Shown here: positions 54,637 to 62,775 of the stretch, in pieces | How the letters are laid out: every line of letters starts with the position of its first letter | How positions within the stretch are numbered: position 1 is the first letter of the stretch | DNA from: Meridianimarinicoccus sp. MJW13 | Lineage (GTDB): Bacteria > Pseudomonadota > Alphaproteobacteria > Rhodobacterales > Rhodobacteraceae | Length of the DNA: 64,000 bases | Assembly (NCBI RefSeq): GCF_014901205.1 | Contig: NZ_JACNMU010000002.1 | Coordinates: 478,251-542,250, forward strand | Reading direction: 5' to 3' | Made by a program: the position numbers and the translations under genes | Notes under the pieces: model-generated | The model's database searches: none | What the model saw: the letters and a program-made list of their open reading frames with translations, nothing else | What the model was told of the DNA's origin: nothing

Positions 54637-56682
54637 CTATGGGGGCGTCATCCCATGCGAGTCCAGCACCTGCCCGATCCGTGCGGCCAGCATGTTGGCA
54701 CCCAGATCCGAGACATGGTTGTCGGACGCGAAATAGATCAACTCTCCCTTCGCGGCATAGCAGCGTCCGCTGTCGTCCGAGCAGAACAGGCGTTCGGGAT
54801 AGACCCGCACCACATTCGGGTCTGTCACCCGGTCAAGCGCCGCATAGCTGCTGGCCGTGCGTTCGTGAAACCGGTCCAGGCTGGTCGACAGGTCCGGCAG
54901 GTCTTCGGCGGACCTGGGAAGCGGGCGCAATTCGGTCAGCTTGCGGTGGACATGAAACCCCTGTTCGGGAACCGGGTAGACCAGCACCAGCCCGCGGGCG
55001 GTCTTGGCCCAGTCCGACAGGGTCGAAACCACCAGATCGGACCGCCATCCCGCCTCGGCGGCCCGGCGCGCGGTATCGGGCGGTGTATAGCGCACCTCGC
55101 GGTCGCCTTCGCCATTGTCGAACAGTTCAAGCTCCAGCATCACCGGAATGCGTGCGCTGAAGACGACGATGGGCTCGTGCATCTCGGCCAGATAGGTCCG
55201 GAACTGCGCGGCGCGCTCGGCGCAGCGGGCGTTCGGATCAAGGCCGAAGTATCCGCCATCGATGTGGGAACACCCCGCGAACGTCACCTGCACGAAGGGC
55301 ATCGACAGGTCGTCGGCCAGCGCCTTCATGCTGTGGGCGAGGGCGCCGGCGTGGCTGTCGCCCACCAGCACCAGTGGCGAGGTTTGGCTGGGGTCGCCGA
55401 AGACGCAGCTTTCCTCGACATCCAGATTTGGGAAGTGGGACCCGGTGTGCGAGCGATGGCAGAAGCGGCCGTCCTGGCTGTTGCGCTTGACCTGGACGCT
55501 GTCCAGCACATCCATCAGCGCCTGCATCCGGAACGGCGCGCCCTTGGTGGCCAGGGACACGGTGGACAGCGCGATGACGCAGGCCGTACCGGCGGCCAGG
55601 ATTGTTCCGGACAAGGCCAGGGACCGACCATGGCGCAGCGGGGATTCCACCAGCCGATACGAGGCCAGGGACAGGACATAGACCAGCACCAGCCAGATCG
55701 AGAAGTCGATCCAGCCGGGTTGGGTGTTCATGATCCGGCCAAAGGCGAACACCGGATAGTGCCAGATATAGAGCGAGTAGGAGAGCAGCCCGATGTGCAC
55801 CATGGGCGCCGTAGAGAGAAACCGGCGTGCCCGCGTCTGGTCGGTGCCCGCCAGGATGCTCAGGCTGCCAAGAACGGCCGGTAGGGTGGCCACGCCGGGG
55901 TGATAGGGCCCGAAGGCCAAAAACAGGCCCGACAGAAGGATCAGGGCCAGTCCGATGCCGGCCAGCGGCCAGCGCGACAGGAACGGCGCGGGTGCCTTGT
56001 CGCGCGCCAGGTACAGCGCCAGAGCCGCGCCGGACGACAACTCCCAGATGCGGGAGGGCAGCAGGTAGAAGGACAGCATCTGGTCGGTGGCCGTGAGCGC
56101 GCAGGCCAGGGCAAAGCCCAGAACCGTGACGGCCACGAAAAGCGCCAGGATCCGCCCGGGCATGAACCTGAAGGCCAGGATCAGCGTGATCGGTGCGATC
56201 AGGTAATACTGTTCCTCGACGGCCAGCGACCAGGTGTGCAGCAATGGCATCAGCAGGCCGGAATCCGCGCCGTATTGCTGAAGTCCGTTCCACCAGAAGA
56301 AATTGGATGCAAACAGCAGCGACCACAGGGCCGAAGCCGAGAATTGCGACAGATCCTCGGGCAACAGATAGGCCCATGCGACCCCGTAGGCTACCAGCAT
56401 CATGGTCAACAGGGCCGGCAGCAGGCGCCGGGCGCGGCGGATGTAGAACCGCCGAAAACTGATGCGGCCCGTGGTGGCAAGCTCTCGAACAAGGATCGAG
56501 GTGATCAGGTATCCCGAGATGACGAAGAAGACATCGACCCCAACGAAGCCGCCCATGGCCAGCTTGTGGCCAAAAAGCTCGGTGCTCAGATGGTACACCA
56601 GCACCAGAAGGATCGAGACCGCCCGCAAGCCGTCGATGTCACGGCGATAGCTGGGGACGGCGGTTTTACCGAAATCGGCCAT
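54637..56682 (-). CDS. OafA-type acyltransferase with C-terminal SGNH hydrolase domain
   Basis: A 681-residue membrane protein. The first part (about residues 12-360) is an acyltransferase 3 domain with ten or so membrane helices, starting YRRDIDGLRAVSILLVLVYH (the RxDxLR motif with catalytic His) and including GGFVGVDVFFVISGYLIT and TWSLAVEEQYYL. The rest (about 430-681) is a periplasmic SGNH/SASA domain with Ser443 in VGDSHAG and the Asp654/His656 pair in DNHVSDLG. Such proteins O-acetylate O-antigen, exopolysaccharide or peptidoglycan. No glycan genes are near, so the target is unknown. Start ATG 56682 fits the membrane topology. Confidence 0.93.
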   Translation of the reverse strand: MADFGKTAVPSYRRDIDGLRAVSILLVLVYHLSTELFGHKLAMGGFVGVDVFFVISGYLITSILVRELATTGRISFRRFYIRRARRLLPALLTMMLVAYGVAWAYLLPEDLSQFSASALWSLLFASNFFWWNGLQQYGADSGLLMPLLHTWSLAVEEQYYLIAPITLILAFRFMPGRILALFVAVTVLGFALACALTATDQMLSFYLLPSRIWELSSGAALALYLARDKAPAPFLSRWPLAGIGLALILLSGLFLAFGPYHPGVATLPAVLGSLSILAGTDQTRARRFLSTAPMVHIGLLSYSLYIWHYPVFAFGRIMNTQPGWIDFSIWLVLVYVLSLASYRLVESPLRHGRSLALSGTILAAGTACVIALSTVSLATKGAPFRMQALMDVLDSVQVKRNSQDGRFCHRSHTGSHFPNLDVEESCVFGDPSQTSPLVLVGDSHAGALAHSMKALADDLSMPFVQVTFAGCSHIDGGYFGLDPNARCAERAAQFRTYLAEMHEPIVVFSARIPVMLELELFDNGEGDREVRYTPPDTARRAAEAGWRSDLVVSTLSDWAKTARGLVLVYPVPEQGFHVHRKLTELRPLPRSAEDLPDLSTSLDRFHERTASSYAALDRVTDPNVVRVYPERLFCSDDSGRCYAAKGELIYFASDNHVSDLGANMLAARIGQVLDSHGMTPP

Positions 56683-56711
56683 GATTGTACGTCTGTCCTG
56701 TGTTGGAACGC

Positions 56712-57893
56712 CTAGCCCAGCACCCGCATCCCGCGGTCCAGCCCTTCCAGCGTCATCGGCACCATGCGGTTTTCGAAGACCTGCCGGATCAGCCCGATGG
56801 ACTGGGTATAGCCCCAGTGCTTTTCCGGCACCGGGTTGATCCACAGGTGATCGGGCCATTGCGTGGCGGCGCGGCGCAGCCAGGTTTCGCCCGCTTCCTG
56901 GTTCCAGTGTTCATTGGCGCCGCCGGGATACATCACCTCGTAGGGGCTCATCGAGGCGTCGCCCACGAAGATGCATTTGTAGTCCGGCCCATAGGTGTGC
57001 AGCACGTCCCAGGTCGGGGTCTGCTCGGTCCAGCGGCGGGAGTTGTCGCGCCAGACACCTTCGTACAGGCAGTTGTGAAAGTAGTAGTGTTCGAGATGCT
57101 TGAATTCGGCCTTGGCGGCCGAGAACAGCTCTTCCACCAGCCCGATGTGATCGTCCATCGAACCGCCCACGTCGAGAAACAGCAGCACCTTGACGGCGTT
57201 GCGCCGTTCGGGCCGAGTTTTTACATCAAGATAGCCGTGTTCGGCGGTGGCGCGGATGGTGCCGTCGAGGTCCAGCTCGTCATGGGCGCCGTCGCGGGCC
57301 CAGCGGCGCAGGCGTTTCAGCGCCACCTTGATGTTGCGGGTGCCCAGTTCGACGGTGTCGTCAAGGTTGCGGAACTCGCGCTTGTCCCAGACCTTCACGG
57401 CGCGGCGGTGGCGGCTTTCGTGCTGGCCGATGCGCACCCCTTCGGGATTATAGCCGTAGGCGCCGAAGGGCGAAGTGCCGGCGGTGCCGATCCACTTGCT
57501 GCCGCCCTGGTGGCGGCCTTGCTGCTCCTTGAGACGCTCCTTGAGGGTCTCCATCAGCTTTTCGAAGCCGCCCAGGGCCTCGATCTCGGCCTTTTCTTCG
57601 GGCGAGAGGGTCTTTTCGGCCAGCTTCTTCAGCCATTCCTCGGGCAGATCGACCTGGCTGACCAGTTCCGACAGGTCGACGTGTTCCAGCCCCTTGAAGG
57701 TTTCGGCAAAGGCCAGGTCGAAGCGGTCGAGGTGGCGTTCGTCCTTCACCATGGCGGTGCGGGCGAGGTAGTAAAACCCGTCCACGTCATAGGTCACCAA
57801 CCCGGCGGCCATGCCGTCGAGAAACGACAGGTATTCGCGCAGGCTGACGGGGATCTTGGCGCTGCGCAGGTTTTCGAAGAAGCGCAGGAACAT
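56712..57893 (-). CDS. VWA domain protein of the CoxE-like family
   Basis: A 393-residue soluble protein. The N-terminal 200 residues are helical and charged. A von Willebrand A-type domain begins at about 232, KVLLFLDVGGSMDDHIGLVEELFSAA, with Asp241 and Ser245 of a modified metal-ion site (DxGxS instead of DxSxS), and CIFVGDASMSPYEVM in place of the second strand. CoxE-like VWA proteins work with MoxR AAA+ ATPases in the assembly of enzymes or complexes. A MoxR gene heads the same operon (59889-60731). It starts 3 bases after a 54-residue membrane protein. Confidence 0.9.
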   Translation of the reverse strand: MFLRFFENLRSAKIPVSLREYLSFLDGMAAGLVTYDVDGFYYLARTAMVKDERHLDRFDLAFAETFKGLEHVDLSELVSQVDLPEEWLKKLAEKTLSPEEKAEIEALGGFEKLMETLKERLKEQQGRHQGGSKWIGTAGTSPFGAYGYNPEGVRIGQHESRHRRAVKVWDKREFRNLDDTVELGTRNIKVALKRLRRWARDGAHDELDLDGTIRATAEHGYLDVKTRPERRNAVKVLLFLDVGGSMDDHIGLVEELFSAAKAEFKHLEHYYFHNCLYEGVWRDNSRRWTEQTPTWDVLHTYGPDYKCIFVGDASMSPYEVMYPGGANEHWNQEAGETWLRRAATQWPDHLWINPVPEKHWGYTQSIGLIRQVFENRMVPMTLEGLDRGMRVLG

Positions 57894-57896
57894 CCG

Positions 57897-58061
57897 CTAG
57901 ACGATCCGGTTCAGAAGGATTGTGACGAACAGGCCCAGCAGCGCGAAGGCGATGCCATAGCCCGCGCCATACTGAAGGATGTCGGCAAGGTTGCCCTTGC
58001 GTTTGCGGGCGATGTGGCTGCCCCAGAGTGCGCCGGCGAATGCGGCAATCAAGATGATCAT
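57897..58061 (-). CDS. Small membrane protein (54 residues) in the MoxR-VWA operon
   Basis: A 54-residue product: MIILIAAFAGALWGSHIARKRKGN, one hydrophobic helix and a basic loop, then ADILQYGAGYGIAFALLGLFVTILLNRIV, a second helix, so a two-helix hairpin with the basic loop probably in the cytoplasm. GGAGGG lies 4-9 bases ahead of ATG 58061. The start overlaps the DUF2927 stop (ATGA) and the stop is 3 bases before the VWA gene, so expression is strongly supported. Function unknown; it could tether the MoxR-VWA pair to the membrane. Confidence 0.75.
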   Translation of the reverse strand: MIILIAAFAGALWGSHIARKRKGNLADILQYGAGYGIAFALLGLFVTILLNRIV

Positions 58062-59449
58062 GTTCCCTCCAGTGCGCGCGGCACCAATGCGTCGATTTCA
58101 GCGGCCCGCCGCAACACGTCGGCGTCCGAGCGCAGCCCGTAGCGCGCCCAACCATAGCCGTCGCGGCGCGTGGCGCTGGCTTCGCCTGTCCGGCCGAGCG
58201 CGTCAAGCGCTGCCGCCTTCACCAGCAGGAAGTCGGCCAGCAACGCCGCGTTCTCGGCCTGTCGGGCGGCCGGGATGTGCTTGTCGGCCAGCCGCAGGAC
58301 GGTGTCCATCTCGCCGGTGGCCAGCGCGAAGGCCGAAATCTGGATGCCGACATTGGCGCCATGGATCGCGGTGGCGTCGCGCTGCTGGTAGACATAGCCC
58401 GCCTGAAAGAAGTCCTCCAGCGCCTGCGGGCCATTGCCACCGGCGGCAAGCCGTCCGCTGGTCAGGAAGGACAGGCCAAGCCTTGTGTCGTCCCAGCCTG
58501 CGTCAAGCGCCAGTTCCAGCGCACGGGTGGCGGAGTTGCGGCGCGCACCCATGGAGCGGTCGGGCGTCAGCGCCCCGTCGATGGCGCGCAGCCAGGGCTT
58601 GGTCGATGGTGCGTAGGGACGGGTGGCATAGCGGCGCCCGGCGGGGTTGATCCGGTCGAGGACGCCGGGCAGCACGGCAGCCAGTTGGCCCGCTGACATG
58701 CCGTTGCGCACCGCCGGATCATAGGTGGCCTTCAGGATCAGCATGTCGAAGCCGGTCAGCACCGAATGCATGTTGTCGTCGTTGAAGATCGAGTCTTCCA
58801 GCCGGTAGAGATCGTTGACCGGGCCAAGCGCCTGGGCGGTTTCCTCGTGCAGGCAGTCGCGGATTTCCTGCGGGCTGACATCGGCGGGAATGAAGATCGT
58901 GGCGGCGGTGCGTTCGGTCAGCCCGGACCAGTTCAACCCGCTGATGCGGCGGCGGCTGCTGAATTCGGCCCAGGTGATGTGGCGCGGCAGCACGAAACAG
59001 GCGGCTGCGGGGACTTCGCTTTGCAGATCGGCGCGGGCGATGGCCTCGATCACGATGGCGGCGGTGTTGGGGGTCTTGACCTGCCGCAGGTCGACGCCGG
59101 CCTCGCGGCGGATGCGGGTAACCAGCCGCGACAGTTCGGTGCGGAAGATCGGGGTAACATCGCCGGTCAGGGCAATGGTGACCGGTTCGGAGAAGCGGGT
59201 GAAGACCGGCAGGCTCTCGCCGTTTTCCAGCTTCATGGTCAGGTCGATGAAATCGCGCGCCAGTTCGGTGTTCGACCGCCGGGGCGGCTCGGGCCGCGCG
59301 GCGCCGAAGGTTTTCATCGGCGGCAGGGCACGGGTTGCGGCGATCATCTCGGGACTGGGCTGGGCCGGTGGGGTGTCGAACGGCTGGGCACAGGCCGACA
59401 GCAGCAGGGCCACGGCAAGGGCGGCCAGCAGACGCGCGCGCAGGATCAT
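58058..59449 (-). CDS. DUF2927 lipoprotein, possible zinc-peptidase-like
   Basis: A 463-residue lipoprotein: signal MILRARLLAALAVALLLSAC with lipobox (Cys20), then a proline-rich linker, the DUF2927 domain (about residues 55-260) and a helical C-terminal half with TPR-like segments (ALELALDAGWDDTRLGLSFLTSGRLAAGG). The domain includes CLHEETAQALGPVNDLYRLEDSIFNDD, in which HEExxQALG resembles a short metalloprotease-like motif, but activity is unproven. It sits between a GNAT gene (2-base gap) and the small membrane protein in one operon with MoxR and VWA genes. Confidence 0.85.
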   Translation of the reverse strand: MILRARLLAALAVALLLSACAQPFDTPPAQPSPEMIAATRALPPMKTFGAARPEPPRRSNTELARDFIDLTMKLENGESLPVFTRFSEPVTIALTGDVTPIFRTELSRLVTRIRREAGVDLRQVKTPNTAAIVIEAIARADLQSEVPAAACFVLPRHITWAEFSSRRRISGLNWSGLTERTAATIFIPADVSPQEIRDCLHEETAQALGPVNDLYRLEDSIFNDDNMHSVLTGFDMLILKATYDPAVRNGMSAGQLAAVLPGVLDRINPAGRRYATRPYAPSTKPWLRAIDGALTPDRSMGARRNSATRALELALDAGWDDTRLGLSFLTSGRLAAGGNGPQALEDFFQAGYVYQQRDATAIHGANVGIQISAFALATGEMDTVLRLADKHIPAARQAENAALLADFLLVKAAALDALGRTGEASATRRDGYGWARYGLRSDADVLRRAAEIDALVPRALEGT

Positions 59450-59451
59450 CG

Positions 59452-59892
59452 TCAGGCCCGCCTGTAGACCATGAAAGGCGTGGCGGTGCCGATCCGGTCG
59501 TAAAGCTGCCGCGCGGGGGTGTTGAAGGTCTGGGTCAGCCAGTAGACATCCGGCGCGCCACGGGCGTCGGCGGCGACATAGACCGCTTTGATCAGCGCCC
59601 GGCCAATGCCGGTGCCGCGCTGCGCGGGCACGGTATAGAGGTCTTGCAGGTAGCAGACGTCACGGGCCTTCCAGCCGTGAGCATGGAACAGGAAATGCAC
59701 CAGCCCCAGCAGTTCGCCATCCTGTTCGGCCACCAGCCCGTGGATCGACGGGTCGGGCGCGGTCAGCCGTGCGAACTGAAGCTCGAACTGTTCGGCGGGC
59801 AGGGAGGTTTCATAGTAGTCCAGATAGCCGGTCCAGAGGTCTTGCCACCGGGTGCGATCCTCGGGCCGCACCGGGCGGATGGTCGGGCTCAT
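59452..59892 (-). CDS. GNAT family N-acetyltransferase
   Basis: A 146-residue GNAT protein. The acetyl-CoA-binding block LYTVPAQRGTGIGRALIKAVY (R/Q-x2-G-x-G/A) is at about residues 85-106, with flanking strands HGLVAEQDGELLGLVHFLFH and GAPDVYWLTQTFNTPARQLYDRIG. Substrate unknown. The start overlaps the moxR stop by 4 bases (ATGA), so it belongs to the moxR operon. Confidence 0.9.
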   Translation of the reverse strand: MSPTIRPVRPEDRTRWQDLWTGYLDYYETSLPAEQFELQFARLTAPDPSIHGLVAEQDGELLGLVHFLFHAHGWKARDVCYLQDLYTVPAQRGTGIGRALIKAVYVAADARGAPDVYWLTQTFNTPARQLYDRIGTATPFMVYRRA

Positions 59893-60731
59893 CTGCGCTG
59901 GCTCCGCGCCATGAAGGCGAGACGTTCGAACAGATGCACGTCCTGTTCGTTCTTCAGCAGCGCGCCATGAAGCTTGGGCAGGGCTGACCCGGCATCGGCC
60001 TTCAGGTCTGCGGGATCCAGATCTTCGGCCAACAGCAGCTTGAGCCAGTCCAGAACCTCGGAGGTGGAGGGCTTCTTCTTCAGCCCGCCGGTGTCGCGAA
60101 TTTCATAGAACTGCTCCAGCGCGGCGGTCAGAAGCGCGGGCTTGATGCCGGGATGATGCACCTCGACGATGCGCTTCATGGTCTCGGCATCGGGGAAGCG
60201 GATGTAGTGGAAGAAACAGCGGCGCAGGAAGGCGTCGGGCAGTTCCTTTTCGTTGTTCGAGGTGATGATGACGATGGGCCGGTGGGCGGCGCGCACGGTC
60301 TGGCCGGTCTCGTAGACAAAGAACTCCATCTTGTCGAGTTCCTGCAGCAGGTCGTTGGGAAACTCGATATCCGCCTTGTCGATCTCGTCGATCAGCAGCA
60401 CGACCTTGCCCGGTGCCTCGAAGGCCTGCCACAGCTTGCCCTTGCGGATGTAGTTCGCCACGTCGTGCACGCGTTCGTCGCCCAGCTGGCTGTCGCGCAG
60501 GCGCGAGACGGCGTCATATTCGTACAGGCCCTGCTGCGCCTTGGTGGTGGATTTGATCGACCATTCCAGCATCGGCAGGTCCAGCGCCTCGGCCACCTGC
60601 ATGGCCAGTTCGGTCTTGCCGGTGCCTGGTTCGCCCTTGACCAGCAAAGGGCGCTCCAGCGTCACGGCGGCGTTGACCGCGACGGTCAGGTCGTCGGTGG
60701 CGACATAGGTGTCGGTGCCTGTGAACTTCAT
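59889..60731 (-). CDS. MoxR family AAA+ ATPase
   Basis: MoxR ATPases act as chaperones that mature enzymes or complexes with a VWA partner. The 280-residue product has Walker A KGEPGTGKTELA (residues 32-43), Walker B VVLLIDEIDKADIEFPNDLLQ, sensor 1 PIVIITSNNEKELPDAFLRRC with an arginine finger, and the C-terminal lid domain. ATG 60731 fits the family; an in-frame start 24 bases upstream is possible. It is the first gene of moxR-GNAT-DUF2927-small membrane protein-VWA. The gap to dksA (divergent, 215 bases) shows no other gene. Confidence 0.95.
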   Translation of the reverse strand: MKFTGTDTYVATDDLTVAVNAAVTLERPLLVKGEPGTGKTELAMQVAEALDLPMLEWSIKSTTKAQQGLYEYDAVSRLRDSQLGDERVHDVANYIRKGKLWQAFEAPGKVVLLIDEIDKADIEFPNDLLQELDKMEFFVYETGQTVRAAHRPIVIITSNNEKELPDAFLRRCFFHYIRFPDAETMKRIVEVHHPGIKPALLTAALEQFYEIRDTGGLKKKPSTSEVLDWLKLLLAEDLDPADLKADAGSALPKLHGALLKNEQDVHLFERLAFMARSQRR

Positions 60732-60946
60732 GCTACTCGTCCTGCCCAGAAACATTGTCGGCGCGACCCTAGCACAGCGCGCGGGTGCTGCAAGCGGACG
60801 TTAAAGAAGCGTGGAATCAGCGTGACAAGCTGTTGGGGTTCTTGTATTCGGGCGCTGTAGGACCAGACCCGCATGTTTACCAAGGATTTCGGTCATGTAT
60901 GGCCGCGAGACCCGAGGTCCCTGACGGGAGAAAAAGGGGAGCAGAG

Positions 60947-61369
60947 ATGAAGGCCGAGGTGTTTTTGCCCGATGACTATCGTCCCGCCGAGGACGAGCCC
61001 TTCATGAACGATCGACAGCTGGAATATTTCCGACGCAAGCTGACGGCCTGGAAGAACGATATCCTGGTGGAAAGCCGCGATACGATCGAAGGCCTTCAGG
61101 ACAGTTCACGGAACTTTCCGGATGTGACGGACCGGGCGTCTGAGGAGACCGACCGGGCACTGGAGTTGCGCACGCGCGACCGTCAACGCAAGCTGGTGTC
61201 GAAGATCGACGCCGCGCTGCGCCGGATCGACGAGGGCGAATACGGATACTGTGAGGCGACCGGAGAGCCGATTTCGCTGAAGCGTCTGGATGCGCGTCCC
61301 ATCGCCACCATGACGCTGGAAGCGCAGGAACGTCACGAGCGACGCGAAAAAGTGCATCGCGACGATTGA
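60947..61369 (+). CDS. dksA: DksA-type RNA polymerase regulator with a zinc-less finger
   Basis: DksA enters the secondary channel of RNA polymerase and works with ppGpp. The 140-residue product has the two long coiled-coil helices with the tip motif DxxDxA (Asp59, Asp62, Ala64 in DVTDRA), and the globular block EYGYCEATGEPISLKRLDARPIA. In canonical DksA four cysteines bind zinc; here only Cys102 remains and the others are Thr105, Thr and Ala. One-cysteine DksA proteins exist in Rhodobacter and remain functional, so this is likely the main DksA. Start ATG 60947 follows an AGGGGAGC site. Confidence 0.92.
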   Translation: MKAEVFLPDDYRPAEDEPFMNDRQLEYFRRKLTAWKNDILVESRDTIEGLQDSSRNFPDVTDRASEETDRALELRTRDRQRKLVSKIDAALRRIDEGEYGYCEATGEPISLKRLDARPIATMTLEAQERHERREKVHRDD

Positions 61370-61398
61370 ATTTCGGCGCAAGCTGATTTTTGTCAAGG

Positions 61399-61424
61399 CA
61401 CCCGGGTCTCGCCCGGGTGTTTTT
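61399..61424 (+). terminator. Rho-independent terminator after dksA
   Basis: CACCCGGG (61399-61406) and CCCGGGTG (61412-61419), perfect 8-bp stem, 5-base loop, followed by TTTTT. Confidence 0.9.
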
Positions 61425-61447
61425 CGTTTCCCAAGGGAGGGCGTCTC

Positions 61448-62617
61448 ATGCTGATCGGACAGGACATCACCGTCATCGGCGCTGGCATCGGCGGGCTGAC
61501 CGCGGCGCTGGCGCTGGCCAAGCGCGGCGCAAGGGTCGAGGTGCTGGAGCAGGCGTCGGAAGTCACCGAGGTGGGCGCGGGTATTCAGGTCAGTCCCAAC
61601 GGCATGGCGGTTCTGGACGCCCTTGGGGTGGCCGAAGCGCTGATCGCGCGCTCGGTGCGCGGCCAGAAAGTCACCCTGCGGGACGGGCTGACCGGCAAGG
61701 CCGTGGTGGAGATGGATCTTGCCGGGCTGAAAGCGCCGCACCCCTGGCTGTTCGTGCATCGGGCCGATCTGGTCGATGTGCTGCACGAAGCCTGCAATGC
61801 CATCGGTGTGGATATTCGCCTGAACGCGGGCGTGGACGCCCTGTTGCCGGTGGATGACGGAGTGCGGTTGGATCTGGCCTCGGGCGAGACCCTGACCCGG
61901 CCCTTGGTGATTGCCGCCGATGGCGTGCGGTCGAAGGCGCGCGCGGTGGTGGCCGGCGAGGAAGAGCCGGCGTTCACCGGCCAGACCGCTTGGCGCGTGC
62001 TGGTGCCGCAACCCGAAGCGGTGGCCCCGGAAGTGCAGGTCTTTCTCGGGCCCGGACGGCACATGGTGGCCTATCCTCTGCGCGATGGCCGGACCATGAA
62101 CGTGGTGGCGGTGCAGGAGCGCGATCACTGGGTCGGCGAGGGCTGGACCCAGCAGGATTATCCCGAAACCCTGCAAGCGGCCTTTGCCGATTTCGCCCCC
62201 GAGGCGCGGGCCCTGCTGGCCGATATCGAGGAGGTCTATCTTTGGGGCCTGTTCAAGCGGCCGGTGGCGCAGGTGTGGTCGCTGGGACGGCTGGCCCTGC
62301 TGGGCGATGCCGCCCATGCCACCCTGCCGTTCCTGGCGCAGGGGGCCTGCATGGCCATCGAGGATGCCTGGGTTCTGGCCGATGCGCTGTCCAACGCCGC
62401 TTCTCCTGAAACCGGGCTGGCGGCTTATGAAACCCGGCGTATTGATCGTTGCCGCCGGATCGTGGCCGGGGCGGACAGCAACGCCCGCGCCTATCACCTT
62501 GGGACGCCGCTGCGGTCCGGGGCGCTGGCCGCGCTGAAACTGGGCGGCAAGCTGGCACCCAAGGCCGCGTTGAACCGGTTCGACTGGTTGCACGGGCACG
62601 ACGTCACCAAAGACTAG
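61448..62617 (+). CDS. FAD-dependent aromatic-ring-type monooxygenase
   Basis: A 389-residue class A flavoprotein monooxygenase, similar to salicylate or 6-hydroxynicotinate hydroxylases. It has the Rossmann motif ITVIGAGIGGLTAALALAKRGA, the middle VGAGIQVSPNGM and the FAD motif WSLGRLALLGDAAHATLPFLAQGACMAIEDAW. NAD(P)H is also required by this family. GGGAGG precedes ATG 61448. There is no neighbouring catabolic gene, so the substrate cannot be named. Confidence 0.93.
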   Translation: MLIGQDITVIGAGIGGLTAALALAKRGARVEVLEQASEVTEVGAGIQVSPNGMAVLDALGVAEALIARSVRGQKVTLRDGLTGKAVVEMDLAGLKAPHPWLFVHRADLVDVLHEACNAIGVDIRLNAGVDALLPVDDGVRLDLASGETLTRPLVIAADGVRSKARAVVAGEEEPAFTGQTAWRVLVPQPEAVAPEVQVFLGPGRHMVAYPLRDGRTMNVVAVQERDHWVGEGWTQQDYPETLQAAFADFAPEARALLADIEEVYLWGLFKRPVAQVWSLGRLALLGDAAHATLPFLAQGACMAIEDAWVLADALSNAASPETGLAAYETRRIDRCRRIVAGADSNARAYHLGTPLRSGALAALKLGGKLAPKAALNRFDWLHGHDVTKD

Positions 62618-62619
62618 GT

Positions 62620-62736
62620 CCCCGGTTGCCCCCGTCGCCGGGGGGCTCCCGCCCGTCGTTGCCCCTTTGCGGGGCGCCTCCCGTTGGGCCGGGCGCCGCT
62701 GCGCGGCGCAAGGTGAGTATTTTGGCCAAGAAGAAT
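62620..62736 (+). repeat. Dispersed intergenic repeat, copy 5
   Basis: A complex element: hairpin CCCCGG/CCGGGG (62620-62643), GCCCCTTTGCGGGGC (62661-62675), hairpin GCGCCGC-TGC-GCGGCGC (62693-62709), then GTGAGTATTTTGGCCAAGAA (62713-62732). It follows the monooxygenase gene and shares a 28-base identical block with copy 4. The 158-base gap to xthA has no gene. Confidence 0.75.
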
Positions 62737-62775
62737 TGTGCGGCGCGGTAGAACAGAGCGCCCGCCGTATTGTGC

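Noticed and set aside
54655..55884. Forward open frame of 409 codons opposite the acyltransferase gene
   Set aside because: Antisense to a well-supported membrane protein with SGNH domain; no motifs.
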